NCBI RefSeq assembly: GCF_003933735.1
Contig: NZ_RSED01000029.1
Span: 214 to 40,660, forward strand
Direction of reading: 5' to 3'
DNA length: 40,447 bases
Source of the DNA: Aquabacterium soli
Lineage (GTDB): Bacteria > Pseudomonadota > Gammaproteobacteria > Burkholderiales > Burkholderiaceae_C
The notes beneath the pieces were generated by a model. It was not told the DNA's origin and ran no database searches. It was given only the letters and a program-made list of their open reading frames with translations. Position 1 is the stretch's first letter. Each line of letters begins with the position of its first letter. Shown here piece after piece: positions 8,501 through 18,031 of this stretch. A program made the translations under genes and the position numbers.

Positions 8501-9508
8501 TCACTTCAGACCAGACAGACCCTTGCTGAGCGCATCCGCATCCAGACCCGAAGCAGGCGAAGCGGCCGGCGCCGGTGTGGCGGCAGGCGCAGGCGTGGCT
8601 GCTGCCGGCGCCGACGCGCCCGAGGCACCGCTGGCGGGCTTCTCGGCAAACTTGCCGATGTAGTCCACCTTCGCTTCGGCACGCAGTTCCTTCACGCGCT
8701 TTTGCAGCCATTCCTGGCGCTTGGTTTCAGTCAGGAAGCGCTCGATCAGTGGCTTGGATTGGTCGAAAGTGAGCGGCTGCGGACGGCTGGCGACCACCAG
8801 CACAGCCTTCATGCCGCCGTTGCCTTGTTCGTACAGGGCCTGGCCATCCTTCAGTGCAGCGATGCGGTCGATCAGGTTAAGCGGCAGGGATTCGGCAGGC
8901 TGGGTGACCTGGTTCACACCGAACTTGAGGCCGGAATCCTTGAGGGCCTGGGCAAAGGCCGGTACATCAGGGGCGGACTCGAGCTTGGCTTGCAGGGCCT
9001 TGGTTTCTTCAGCGGTGCCTTGAACAGTGAACTCTTGCAGCATGTAGATGCGGCGTTGGCTGAACAGGCCCGGCTTGGCGTCGAAGTACTTCTTGACCTC
9101 GTCAGGCGTGGGCGAGCCGATGGCTGCGGTCGACGTTTTCTCGAGGTAGGCACGCGCCAGGATGTTGCGGCGCTGGGCATCCAGCAGCTGCACGATCTTG
9201 GGATCGCGGTCCATCTTTTCTTCTTCGGCCTTCTGGACGGCAATTTCCTGGTCGATCAGGCCTTCAAGCACCTGGCGGCTGGCGGCATCGACCTGCTCGG
9301 GCTTGAGACCGGGTTGACGCTCCAGCACGAGGTTGATCTGGTGAACGGTGACTTCCTGCCCGTTGACGCTGGCCGCGGCCTGGCTGGCCTTGGCTTCCTT
9401 GTCGCCCTTGCTGCAGGCTGTCAGCAGGGCGGCAGCCACCAGCACCGGGATGAGTGCCAGACGGGGCATGGTGAGCGAGCGTTGCTTGTTGTACAGGTCG
9501 AAGTGCAT
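8501..9508 (-). CDS. epsD: EpsD-family peptidyl-prolyl cis-trans isomerase lipoprotein
   Basis: Up to 335 residues. The N-terminus carries a lipoprotein signal, MPRLALIPVLVAAALLTAC, so the mature protein is a periplasmic lipoprotein. The body has the SurA/PpiC layout: an N-terminal chaperone-like helical part (VNGQEVTVHQINL..., QVLEGLIDQEIAVQKAEE), a divergent parvulin domain at about 145-265, and a C-terminal helix (TETKRQEWLQKRVKELRAEAKVDYIG). The tail is an Ala/Pro/Ser-rich low-complexity stretch. In methylotroph and Burkholderiales eps loci this protein is thought to help fold export components. The start is ambiguous: ATG 9508 is given here, but ATG 9469 starts right at the signal peptide. 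Neither has a strong ribosome site. Confidence 0.85.
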   Translation of the reverse strand: MHFDLYNKQRSLTMPRLALIPVLVAAALLTACSKGDKEAKASQAAASVNGQEVTVHQINLVLERQPGLKPEQVDAASRQVLEGLIDQEIAVQKAEEEKMDRDPKIVQLLDAQRRNILARAYLEKTSTAAIGSPTPDEVKKYFDAKPGLFSQRRIYMLQEFTVQGTAEETKALQAKLESAPDVPAFAQALKDSGLKFGVNQVTQPAESLPLNLIDRIAALKDGQALYEQGNGGMKAVLVVASRPQPLTFDQSKPLIERFLTETKRQEWLQKRVKELRAEAKVDYIGKFAEKPASGASGASAPAAATPAPAATPAPAASPASGLDADALSKGLSGLK

Positions 9509-9768
9509 AGAACGTGGATCAAAAAGTTGAAGACTGGGTCAGCGAATTCGTTGGTGTGAATCGGGCTGCCCTGATCTGGTTCCCGAGGGTGATCCCTTTG
9601 ACGGCAGAAATGTCGAGTGTACGTGTTGCACCAAGCGCATTTCAGTCGTTTTAGGGCCAGGTAGCCCCGAGGATTCCCGCAAAAAACAGGCGGGACAGTG
9701 TGCCGTTCAGATGTGACAAGGGAGAGCCCCCCGTGAATGCGGGGAGTCTGCTGCCCATCAACAACAGT
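9509..9768. other. intergenic region upstream of epsD
   Basis: No gene is seen in this stretch between glnE and epsD. It should hold the promoter of the minus-strand eps operon, but no convincing sigma-70 or sigma-54 promoter could be picked out by eye. Two small inverted repeats are present: TCCCGC/GCGGGA with a nine-base loop at about 9674-9694, and CCCCG/CGGGG with a six-base loop at about 9728-9743. Confidence 0.5.
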
Positions 9769-9795
9769 GCGTTGCCCGCACCCTGCGGGCAACGC
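9769..9795 (-). terminator. 12-bp perfect hairpin directly after the glnE stop
   Basis: GCGTTGCCCGCA (9769-9780) and TGCGGGCAACGC (9784-9795) are perfect inverted repeats with a three-base loop, starting on the base next to the glnE stop codon. The stem is long and GC-rich. The sequence after it on the minus strand is only mildly T-rich (ACTGTTGTTG), so it is either a weak intrinsic terminator or a 3'-end-protecting hairpin. Confidence 0.7.
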
Positions 9796-12723
9796 TCACA
9801 GGCCGGGGAACACGTGCGCCCACAAGGCCATCACGGCCTGACGGTGCGTGTCGACAGCCTGCAAGGCCTCGCCGGACAACCTGGTGGGCACCTCATCCAG
9901 GCGGGCCCGGTGCTGCAGGCGGCGCAGCGCGCGGTAGGCCTGGCCGGCGCGTGCGCCCAAGCCTTCGGGCAGCAGCCCGACATCTTCGGCGCGCTGCAGC
10001 AAGGCGATGTTGCCCACGTTGTCCATCAGGCAGGGATGCTCATGGCTGCGCGCCAGCACCAGGTACTGCACGGCGAACTCGACATCGATCATGCCGCCGC
10101 GGCTGTGCTTGAGGTCGAACTCGCCTGCACCAGCCGGGTGCGCTTCACGCAGGCGGTCTCGCATGGAGACGACCTCGCCGCGCAGGGCAGCCGAGTCGCG
10201 CCGGGTGGACAGCACGCCTCGGCGGGTGTCCTCGAAGCGCTCAGCCAGGGCCGGCTCGCCCGCGCACCAGCGGGCCCGCGTCAGGGCCTGGTGCTCCCAG
10301 GTCCAGGCGGTGTTGCTGCCGCGTTGACGCTGGTAGTCATCGAAAGAATGGAAAGAGGTGACCAGCAGCCCGGAGTTCCCGTTGGGCCGCAAGGCGGTGT
10401 CGATGTCGAACAGCTCGCCGGCCGAGGTGCGCAGGGTCAGCCAGCTGACGAGCTTGCGTGCGAAGGCCAGATACGCGTCAATCGGACTGGGGCTGTCGGG
10501 GCCCGCATCGGGATCGGGCGCATCGTCCAGACTGTCGTCGTACAGGAAGACCAGGTCCAGGTCACTGCCGTAGCCCAGCTCCTTGCCACCGAGCTTGCCG
10601 TAGGCGATGACGGCGAAGTGCGGCTGGTGGCCGACCGCCCAGGCGCCTTGCTTGCCCGGACGTTGTTGCAGGTGGGCCCAGGCCCAGCGCAAGGCCATGT
10701 CGAGCGTGACATCGGCCAGGGCGGACAGGTCATCGGCCACTTGCTCCACCGTGACCAGGCCTTCGACGTCGCGCACAAGGGTGCGAAAGACCTCGGCATG
10801 GTGGGCGCGGCGCAGGGTGTCGAGAAGGGACTCTTCATCGGCCTGCCCGGCCCTCCCCCAGGCGCGGTGACGCTCGGTCAGGTCCTTCAAATAGGCCTGG
10901 CGGTCGAAGCGGCCCTCCATCAGGCGGGGATCGGCCAACTCGTCGATCACGCCGGGGTGCAGCATCAGGTAGCGCATGGACCAGCGGGCCAGGCCCAGCA
11001 GGCGCAGCAGGCGGCGCAGCACTTCGGGGCGCTCGGCCAGCATCGACAGGTAGCTGTCGCGGCGCAGCAGCGGGTTCAGCCAGTCGATGAAGCGCAGCAC
11101 GGCGGCCTCGCCCAGCGGGCCCTCGCCTGGGGTGTCGGGCGGTGCCAGCGCCAGCCGGGTGGCCCGGCCGATCAGCTTGGCCAGGCGCAGCTTGGCGGCA
11201 TCGGACAGCACGGCCACGCGCGGCTGCTTGGAGAAACTGACCACGCGCGCGCCGATGGCGGCGGGCAACATGGCATGGAAATCCTCGCTGTCCACCGGCA
11301 CAGGTGGGCCGCCGCAGGTGCCTTGCTTGCAGTTGCCGGCCGCCGGGGCCCGGCCATCGTGCAGCAGGGCATCGAACTCGGTGGCGACAAATTCGCGCAC
11401 CTGGCACAGCGCGCCCATCAGCTCGCAAGGGCCGCTGCGCTCATCGGGCTTGCTGCCGCAGGCGCTGATGCTGTCTTCCAGGCCCAGGCTGGCGGCGATC
11501 CAGGCCAGGTCGGCGTCATCGGTGGGCAGCAGGTGGGTCTGCTGGTCCTCGAGGTACTGGATGCGGTGTTCGATGCGGCGCAGCAGCACGTAGCTGTTGG
11601 CCAGGCGCTGGGCGGTTTCAGCCGGGATCAGGTTGCGCGCGGCCAGGCGCTGCAGGGCCTTGAGCGTGGAGCGGGTGCGGATCTCAGGAAACTGGCCACC
11701 GCGCACCACCTGAAGCAACTGCACGGTGAACTCGATTTCGCGGATGCCGCCACGCGAGAGCTTGACATCGTTGGCGCGCTCAGGGCGGCCAGCGGCACGG
11801 CGGTTCGCCTCGTCGCGGATCTTGCGGTGCAGCTGGCGCAGCGATTCGAAAATGCCGTAATCCAGGTAACGGCGGAACACGAAAGGGATCACCACATCGC
11901 GCAGGGCCAGGGCCCGGTCGTGGCGCTCGCCCTTGGGCATGGCCTCACGGGGCGCCACGACGCGGCTTTTCAGCCAGGCAAACCGCTCCCACTCGCGGCC
12001 CTGCACCAGGAAGTAATCCTCCAGCATCGACAGGCTGACGACCGCCGGGCCGGAGTTGCCGTTGGGACGCAGGGCCAGGTCCACCCTGAACACAAAGCCG
12101 TCTTCGGTGGTGTCACCGATCATCATGCTCAGGCTGCGCGCCACCTGGCTGAAGAACTCGTGCGCCGAGATCTGGCCACCGAGGCCGCCACGGCCATTGT
12201 CTGCGCCCGTGGTCTGGCCATCTTCTTCGTACACGTAGACCAGGTCGATGTCGGACGAGACATTGAGCTCACGCCCGCCCAGCTTGCCCATGCCGACCAC
12301 CCAGAGGTCGATGCGGCGCCCCTGGGAATCCAGCGGGGCACCATGCTTGAGCTCTTGCTCGGCCTGCGCGGCCTTCAGGGCCAGATCGAGCGTCACCTCG
12401 GCCAGCTGCGTCATCGCCGAGGTGATGTCCCCCAGCACCGCGTGCTGCTCAACGTCCAGCGTGGCCAGGCGCTCCAGCACCAGCTGCCGAGTGACGCGCA
12501 GGGCCGACACCAAAGGGCGGCCATCGGCCATCAAACGGTCAATAAGTGCCTGTATGGAAGGCGTTTGCGGAACCCCGGGCTCGATCGAGGCGAAAATGAC
12601 GCGCTCGGCCTCGTAGCGGCGACGAATGCGTTGCACATACCGGGCGTGATCAGCACGGACGGGCCCGGTGTGCGGACCCGCCTGGGGCGAGTCACCGGTA
12701 ACAAGGTCATTACTTAGATGCAT
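9796..12723 (-). CDS. glnE: bifunctional glutamine synthetase adenylyltransferase/deadenylylase
   Basis: 975-residue cytoplasmic enzyme that adds AMP to, and removes it from, a tyrosine of glutamine synthetase in response to PII and glutamine. It shows both nucleotidyltransferase halves expected of GlnE: the N-terminal adenylyl-removing domain with GMGKLGGRELNVSSDIDL at about 144-161, and the C-terminal adenylyltransferase domain with AYGKLGGKELGYGSDLDL near 702-725. Each has the GS/S-D-x-D metal-binding signature and is followed by a GlnD-type helical domain (SRGGIREIEF and SRGGMIDVEF). Length matches the family. The ATG at 12723 has only a weak ribosome site. It is divergent from yhdP across 120 bases, a common arrangement in this order. 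Confidence 0.96.
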   Translation of the reverse strand: MHLSNDLVTGDSPQAGPHTGPVRADHARYVQRIRRRYEAERVIFASIEPGVPQTPSIQALIDRLMADGRPLVSALRVTRQLVLERLATLDVEQHAVLGDITSAMTQLAEVTLDLALKAAQAEQELKHGAPLDSQGRRIDLWVVGMGKLGGRELNVSSDIDLVYVYEEDGQTTGADNGRGGLGGQISAHEFFSQVARSLSMMIGDTTEDGFVFRVDLALRPNGNSGPAVVSLSMLEDYFLVQGREWERFAWLKSRVVAPREAMPKGERHDRALALRDVVIPFVFRRYLDYGIFESLRQLHRKIRDEANRRAAGRPERANDVKLSRGGIREIEFTVQLLQVVRGGQFPEIRTRSTLKALQRLAARNLIPAETAQRLANSYVLLRRIEHRIQYLEDQQTHLLPTDDADLAWIAASLGLEDSISACGSKPDERSGPCELMGALCQVREFVATEFDALLHDGRAPAAGNCKQGTCGGPPVPVDSEDFHAMLPAAIGARVVSFSKQPRVAVLSDAAKLRLAKLIGRATRLALAPPDTPGEGPLGEAAVLRFIDWLNPLLRRDSYLSMLAERPEVLRRLLRLLGLARWSMRYLMLHPGVIDELADPRLMEGRFDRQAYLKDLTERHRAWGRAGQADEESLLDTLRRAHHAEVFRTLVRDVEGLVTVEQVADDLSALADVTLDMALRWAWAHLQQRPGKQGAWAVGHQPHFAVIAYGKLGGKELGYGSDLDLVFLYDDSLDDAPDPDAGPDSPSPIDAYLAFARKLVSWLTLRTSAGELFDIDTALRPNGNSGLLVTSFHSFDDYQRQRGSNTAWTWEHQALTRARWCAGEPALAERFEDTRRGVLSTRRDSAALRGEVVSMRDRLREAHPAGAGEFDLKHSRGGMIDVEFAVQYLVLARSHEHPCLMDNVGNIALLQRAEDVGLLPEGLGARAGQAYRALRRLQHRARLDEVPTRLSGEALQAVDTHRQAVMALWAHVFPGL

Positions 12724-12843
12724 AAGACAGCAACAGCTCTGTGCTACGGTTATCGGCTGTCGAACCGACGGGCTGTAACCCGCATGGCCCTTGCCCTGCG
12801 TTTCATGCCGGCGTCCGGGCTTGACCGATGATGTCGCTGTTCC

Positions 12844-15800
12844 ATGACCAATAACATTCCCGCGGCTGACCGCGAAACCTCCGTTGAACGGTCCGACCAG
12901 GCGCCCCGGCGCAAGCAGTGGCTACGGGCGCTCCGGTGGATCCTGATCGCGTCAGCCGGCCTGGTGGCCCTGGCAGTGACATCCTGGTGGATCCTGCTTA
13001 CACAAATTGTGCCCAAAATCGACCAGTGGCGTGAGCCGCTGGCACAACAGGCCACATCGACGCTGGGGGTGCCCGTGCGGATTGCCCGCGTGTCGGGCAA
13101 AGCGGATGGGTGGTGGCCCGAATTGACACTGGAGGACATCCGGTTCATTGACACCCAGGGGCGCGACGCCTTGAGGCTGCCACGCGTCACGGTACGGCTG
13201 TCGCCCAGCAGCCTGTGGCCCACCTCGCTGTGGCGCCGCGAGCTGCATGTGGACAGCCTGGTGCTGAGCCAGCCGCAACTGGATGTGCGCCGCGATGCGC
13301 AGGGCTTGCTTCACGTTGCCGGCCTCACGCTGGACACCCGCCGTACCGGCCCCGGAGGCAGCCAGGCCACGGACTGGTTGCTGAGCCAGCGCCTGATCCG
13401 CATCGAGCAAGGCAGCATCACCTGGACGGACGAGCTGATCAAGGCCGAACCGCTGCGCCTGACCCAGGTAGACCTGAGCCTTCGCAGCCGCCCGGGCCTG
13501 GCCCGCCGCATGAACGAATGGCGCCTGTCGGCCACGCCGCCCACGGCGTTCGGCCAGCGCTTCGATGTGAGCGCCGACATCTCCCAACCCCGCTGGACGC
13601 GGCAGGTGGGCCAGCCCGGAGAGCCCGAGCCTGCCTGGTGGGTGCGCTGGTTCGGCCAGCCCACGCGTGCGAGCGATTGGCACAACTGGTCTGGCCAGTT
13701 GGCCGTGAACCTGCCGCATGTGGATGTGCAGACTCTCAAACGCCATGCCGCCCTGCCCTTCGATGTGCAAGGTGGCCGGGGCAAGCTGGCGGTCAAGGCC
13801 ACGATGAAGCAAGGCCAGCCCCGCGAGGTGATGATCGATGCCGACGTGCAGGCCGTGTCGCTGCGCCTGGCGGCCAACCTGCCCCCGCTGGCCTTCAGGC
13901 AGATCGCTGGCCAGGTGACCGCCCTGCACGAGCCCACTCAGACCACACTGGCCTGGCAAGGCCTGCGCTTCAAGATGGACGATGGCCTGGTGTGGCCGGC
14001 CAGCCAGGCCAAACTGCAATGGCAGCATGCCGCGGCCCCTGCCCCCAAGCCCGGCACGCCCCAGGGCCTGCTGCCTGAGTTGCAAGGTGAGGTCTGGAAA
14101 CGCACACAGCAAGGCAGCCTGCAAACCGACAGGCTTGACCTGGCCCTGCTGGCCCGCCTGGCCGACCGGCTGCCGCTGGCCGACTCGCTGCGCCAGCAAC
14201 TGGACGACTGGGACCCCAAAGGCATCGCCGAGCAGCTCGACATCAGCTGGCAAGGCCCGGCAGACGCGCCCAAGGAATACAAGGCGACGGGCCAGTTGCG
14301 CGGCGTCAGTTGGCAGGCGTCTCGAGAACACCCCGGACTGGCGAACGCCGATGTGGAGTTCAAGGCCACCGAAGGCGGTGGTGAGGCCACGCTGGCCATC
14401 AAGCAAGGCTGGGCCGAGTTCCCCGGCGCCTTCGAAGAGCCCCGCATCCCTCTCGATCAGCTGCAGGCCGATGTGAGCTGGCGCGTCACGCCTGGTGCCA
14501 CCGGCCAGCCACCGACCGTGTCAGTCGAGGTACCCAAAGCGAGCTTCGTCAACGAAGACGCCCGGGGCGATCTGCGCGCCACGTGGCGCACCGGCAAGGG
14601 CACGGGCGTCGGTGACGACGGGCGCTACCCAGGCCACCTGGACATGAAAGGCACGCTCAAGCAGGCCCTGGGCATCCGCGTGTGGCGCTACCTGCCCGCA
14701 GCGGTCAATGCCGATGCACGCCATTACGTGCGCGACGCCGTCAAGGGCGGGGTGGGCGAGAACGTGAGTTTCGAGGTGCGTGGAGACCTCTGGCACTTCC
14801 CGTTCAAGGACGACCAGGGCGGCAAGTTCCGCATCGCCGTGCCCGTGAAGGACGCCACGCTGGACTATGTGCCCAGCGACAAACCTCCACCCGGCGCCGT
14901 GGCCGCTGCCCCCTACTGGCCCGCGTTCACCCACCTCAACGGCACGCTGCTGTTCGAAGGTCACCGTCTGCGCATCGAAAACGCCACGGCCATGCTGGGC
15001 AGCATGGGCGGCACAGGGAGCAGCAACTTTGCCCTGCACAAGGTCAGCGGCCGCATCGAGGATCTGGCCAGCGACCATCCCAAGCTCAGCATCCAGGGCG
15101 AAGGGCACGGCCCCATGGCCGATCTGCTGCGCTACATGGCCGTGTCGCCGGTGGGCCAATGGACGGGCCAGATGCTCGGCGATGCACAGAGCATGGGGCG
15201 CGGCAGCCTGCGGCTGATGCTGGACATCCCGCTGAATCACGTGGCCGACACCATCGTGCAAGGCGATGTGCTGATGGCAGAGCAGGATCAGACCTCGCTG
15301 CGGCTGTCACCCCAGGCGCCCTGGATGCACGGCGTGCGGGGCCGCGTCCAGTTCACACAGGACACGCTCAAGGTGGACGGACGCGCCAAGGTGTGGGGCC
15401 AGGAGATCCAGGTCAGCGGCACGCGCGATGCCCAGGGCGTGCCCCGCTTCGTGGCCAGCGGCATGATCAGCGCCGAAGGCATGCGCGGTGCGGCCGAGTG
15501 GCCTGTGCTGGCTCGCCTGGCACACCGCATGTCAGGCCAGACCCCCGTCACCGTGTCGATCGCCCTGAACCGCACCCGCCCCGCCGGCACGGCCAGTGCG
15601 TCTTCCACAGCCTTCTCGGCCCGCCCCGAGCTGCAGGTCGAAAGCACCTTGCAAGGGCTGCAGCTTGATCTGCCCGCCCCGCTCAACAAGCGCGCCGACA
15701 CGGCCTGGCCGCTCAAGCTGGTGCACCGCTCGGACGACCCCGAGGGCAAGACCGATGCGCTGCTGCTCGACCTGTCCGGCCCCGTGACCGCCAAAGCAGA

Positions 15801-17334
15801 GCTGCGGCGAGCCCTCAACGGTCAGGCCGTGCCCACCGTGCTGCGTGGCATGGCCAGCCTGACGCAAGGCAACAGCGCGCCTCCCCTGCCCATGCCCACT
15901 GAAGGCATCGCCGCCCGGGTGGTGCTGCCTCAACTGGACCTGGATGCCTGGCTCGCGCTTGTCAATCAGCTCAAGACGGATCCAGCCACGGGCTTCACCA
16001 GCACGGGCACGGGCACGGGCACGGGCACGGGCACGGGCACGGGCAACACCACTGCCAGCACCGCAGCCAACGATCCGCTGGACAGCTACCTGCCCGACAC
16101 GCTCACGGTCAAAACGGGTTCACTGCAACTGCGGCAGCGCACCCTCAAGGATGTCACGGCCACGGTGGCCCACCCCGTCCCAGACGTATGGCGGGCACAG
16201 ATCGATGCGCAGCAACTGGCCGGACAGATCGAGGTGCGGCCCGACAGCGGCACCGCCGGCACCAACAGCCGCATCGTGGCCCGCCTGAGCCGCCTGCAGA
16301 TACCCGAAGCCGAGGCCGATGCCTTCGAAGAGCAAGCCGCCAAGAACATGCTGGGCAGCGACACGGCCAGCGTGCCGGCGCTGGACATCGTCATCGACCA
16401 GTTCGAATGGCGGGGGATGGCCTTGGGCAAGCTGGAGGTGGATGCCGTCAACCGCCTCGGCAACAACCAGGGCACTCCCCCGCTGCCCGAATGGCGCATG
16501 ACCAAGTTCCGCCTGGGCAACGCCGATGCGCAGTTCAACGCCACCGGCAACTGGGCCGCCCTTGGCGCCCAGCAGGCCGACAGCAAGGCCGGCAAGCCCC
16601 GCCACCGGGCCGCCTTCAACTTCACGCTGGATCTGAACAATACCGGCGCACTGCTGGGCCGCCTGGGCATGCCGCAGACCCTGCGTGGCGGCAAGGGCCG
16701 CATGACAGGCCAGGTGGCCTGGCTGGGCTCACCACTGGAGCCGCACGCCGCCTCGATGAACGGAGACATCAACGTGGCCATCAATGAAGGCCAGTTCCTC
16801 AAGGCCGAACCTGGCGTGGCCAAGCTGCTGGGCGTGCTCAGCCTGCAGTCGCTGCCACGCCGCCTGGCGCTCGATTTCCGCGATGTGTTCCAGTCGGGCT
16901 TTGCCTTCGACCACATCGAGGGCGATGCCAAGATCACCCAGGGCGTGGCGCAGACCCACAACCTGCGCATGCGCGGTGTGCAGGCCCTGGTGCTGATGGA
17001 AGGCCAGGCCGACCTGGCAGGCGAGACACAGAACCTGCGTGTGTTCGTGGTGCCCGAGCTGAACGCAGGCACCGCCTCGCTGGCCTACGCAGCCATCAAC
17101 CCGGCCATAGGGCTGGGCACCTTCATTGCGCAGGTGCTGTTGCGCAAGACGGTGGTGGAGGCCACCACGCGCGAGTTCACCATCACCGGCACCTGGGCCG
17201 ACCCGCAGGTCGAGCGCGTGCCGCGCACCACCGTGCCGGCCCTGGCCACGGAAGACCCTCCCCCCAGAACGCCGGGTGCGCCGCCAACCAATGGCCGCGC
17301 GGGTGATGTCAAAGAGAGCCGAACACCTTCTTGA
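12844..17334 (+). CDS. yhdP: YhdP/AsmA-like family protein (TIGR02099 type)
   Basis: 1496-residue envelope protein with one N-terminal membrane anchor (about residues 30-52). The rest is a very long repetitive beta-rich periplasmic part of the AsmA-like/bridge-like lipid transfer type. The start shows the family pattern RIARVSGKADGWWPELTLEDIRF. The C-terminal part has the hallmark GxxxGDINVAINEGQFLKAEPG and a PAIGLGTFIAQ segment. E. coli YhdP (1266 residues) moves phospholipid between inner and outer membranes together with TamB and YdbH; the same role here is inferred from family. A short Thr-Gly repeat lies at about residues 1053-1066. The 3' end overlaps the convergent DUF4197 gene by 26 bases. 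Confidence 0.92.
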   Translation: MTNNIPAADRETSVERSDQAPRRKQWLRALRWILIASAGLVALAVTSWWILLTQIVPKIDQWREPLAQQATSTLGVPVRIARVSGKADGWWPELTLEDIRFIDTQGRDALRLPRVTVRLSPSSLWPTSLWRRELHVDSLVLSQPQLDVRRDAQGLLHVAGLTLDTRRTGPGGSQATDWLLSQRLIRIEQGSITWTDELIKAEPLRLTQVDLSLRSRPGLARRMNEWRLSATPPTAFGQRFDVSADISQPRWTRQVGQPGEPEPAWWVRWFGQPTRASDWHNWSGQLAVNLPHVDVQTLKRHAALPFDVQGGRGKLAVKATMKQGQPREVMIDADVQAVSLRLAANLPPLAFRQIAGQVTALHEPTQTTLAWQGLRFKMDDGLVWPASQAKLQWQHAAAPAPKPGTPQGLLPELQGEVWKRTQQGSLQTDRLDLALLARLADRLPLADSLRQQLDDWDPKGIAEQLDISWQGPADAPKEYKATGQLRGVSWQASREHPGLANADVEFKATEGGGEATLAIKQGWAEFPGAFEEPRIPLDQLQADVSWRVTPGATGQPPTVSVEVPKASFVNEDARGDLRATWRTGKGTGVGDDGRYPGHLDMKGTLKQALGIRVWRYLPAAVNADARHYVRDAVKGGVGENVSFEVRGDLWHFPFKDDQGGKFRIAVPVKDATLDYVPSDKPPPGAVAAAPYWPAFTHLNGTLLFEGHRLRIENATAMLGSMGGTGSSNFALHKVSGRIEDLASDHPKLSIQGEGHGPMADLLRYMAVSPVGQWTGQMLGDAQSMGRGSLRLMLDIPLNHVADTIVQGDVLMAEQDQTSLRLSPQAPWMHGVRGRVQFTQDTLKVDGRAKVWGQEIQVSGTRDAQGVPRFVASGMISAEGMRGAAEWPVLARLAHRMSGQTPVTVSIALNRTRPAGTASASSTAFSARPELQVESTLQGLQLDLPAPLNKRADTAWPLKLVHRSDDPEGKTDALLLDLSGPVTAKAELRRALNGQAVPTVLRGMASLTQGNSAPPLPMPTEGIAARVVLPQLDLDAWLALVNQLKTDPATGFTSTGTGTGTGTGTGTGNTTASTAANDPLDSYLPDTLTVKTGSLQLRQRTLKDVTATVAHPVPDVWRAQIDAQQLAGQIEVRPDSGTAGTNSRIVARLSRLQIPEAEADAFEEQAAKNMLGSDTASVPALDIVIDQFEWRGMALGKLEVDAVNRLGNNQGTPPLPEWRMTKFRLGNADAQFNATGNWAALGAQQADSKAGKPRHRAAFNFTLDLNNTGALLGRLGMPQTLRGGKGRMTGQVAWLGSPLEPHAASMNGDINVAINEGQFLKAEPGVAKLLGVLSLQSLPRRLALDFRDVFQSGFAFDHIEGDAKITQGVAQTHNLRMRGVQALVLMEGQADLAGETQNLRVFVVPELNAGTASLAYAAINPAIGLGTFIAQVLLRKTVVEATTREFTITGTWADPQVERVPRTTVPALATEDPPPRTPGAPPTNGRAGDVKESRTPS
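16001..16042 (+). repeat. seven tandem GCACGG hexanucleotides inside yhdP
   Basis: Seven perfect copies of GCACGG encode an alternating Thr-Gly run in the periplasmic part of the YhdP-like protein. Because the unit is six bases, gain or loss of a copy keeps the frame and changes only the length of a flexible linker. Confidence 0.9.
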
Positions 17335-17995
17335 GGATGGCACTGCCCGTGCCCACGGGATCCTGGCGGATCAGCTTCTCCTGCTCGCCGATCATGGTGA
17401 ACAGCCCGTCGAGCGCCTTGGCCGTGACGTACTGCTGCACATTGGCCTGGTCGCCCTTGATCAGGCCCATGCTGGCGGCCTTGCCGGCCAGGTCGTTGTA
17501 GCGCTTGGTCAGCGACAGGCGCTCGGTGGTCTTGCTGACGATGGGCAAAAACTGCACGGCCAGCGGCTCACGCGTCTTGCCGGCAAAAAAATCGGTCACC
17601 GAGGTATCGCCGCCCGACAGGATCTGCTTCGCATCGGACACCGACATCGAGCGGATCGCCGACCTCAGCAGCGGCAGGGCCAGCGGCACGGCCTGCTCGG
17701 CCGCGCGGTTCATGGTCGTCTGCAGCTCCTCGAGCTGTTTGCCACGGCCCAGCGTCCTGAGCAGTGGGGCGGCCTGCTCCAGCACGGAAGGCAAGGGGAT
17801 GCGAACTTTGTCGTTGCCCAGGAATCCATCCACCCGGCCCAACTGGCTGACGGCCGCCTGGGCACCTTTCTCGAGCGCCGCGCGCAGGGCCTGGGTGCCC
17901 TCGGCCGAACTGAACCCGACCGCCGCCATCGCCCATGGGGCGAGAGAGCATGTGCCCACGGCCACGACCGACGACAATACGACACGACGCTGCAT
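17309..17995 (-). CDS. DUF4197 domain-containing periplasmic protein
   Basis: 228 residues with a Sec signal peptide (MQRRVVLSSVVAVGTCSLAPWAMA), so exported to the periplasm. The mature part matches the DUF4197 family in order: ALRAALEKGAQAAVSQLG, then KVRIPLP, then LLRSAIRSMSVSDAKQILSGGDTSVTDFF, and near the end AKALDGLFTMIGEQE.IR.DP. Family function is unknown. The start at 17995 is preferred because a GAAGAGG ribosome site lies six bases upstream and it gives a clean signal peptide. It is divergent from the TlpA-like gene across 36 bases and overlaps the 3' end of yhdP by 26 bases. Confidence 0.88.
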   Translation of the reverse strand: MQRRVVLSSVVAVGTCSLAPWAMAAVGFSSAEGTQALRAALEKGAQAAVSQLGRVDGFLGNDKVRIPLPSVLEQAAPLLRTLGRGKQLEELQTTMNRAAEQAVPLALPLLRSAIRSMSVSDAKQILSGGDTSVTDFFAGKTREPLAVQFLPIVSKTTERLSLTKRYNDLAGKAASMGLIKGDQANVQQYVTAKALDGLFTMIGEQEKLIRQDPVGTGSAILKKVFGSL

Positions 17996-18031
17996 ACTTG
18001 ACCTCTTCGGAGAAGGAACCACAGGCCGACC

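Noticed and set aside
9700..12717. A 1005-codon open frame on the plus strand across glnE
   Set aside because: It is the antisense shadow of glnE in GC-rich DNA: the product is rich in His/Gln/Gly/Ala with no domain, while the minus strand encodes a complete GlnE.
12952..14406. A 484-codon minus-strand frame inside yhdP
   Set aside because: Antisense shadow; the plus strand carries the intact YhdP-like family pattern.
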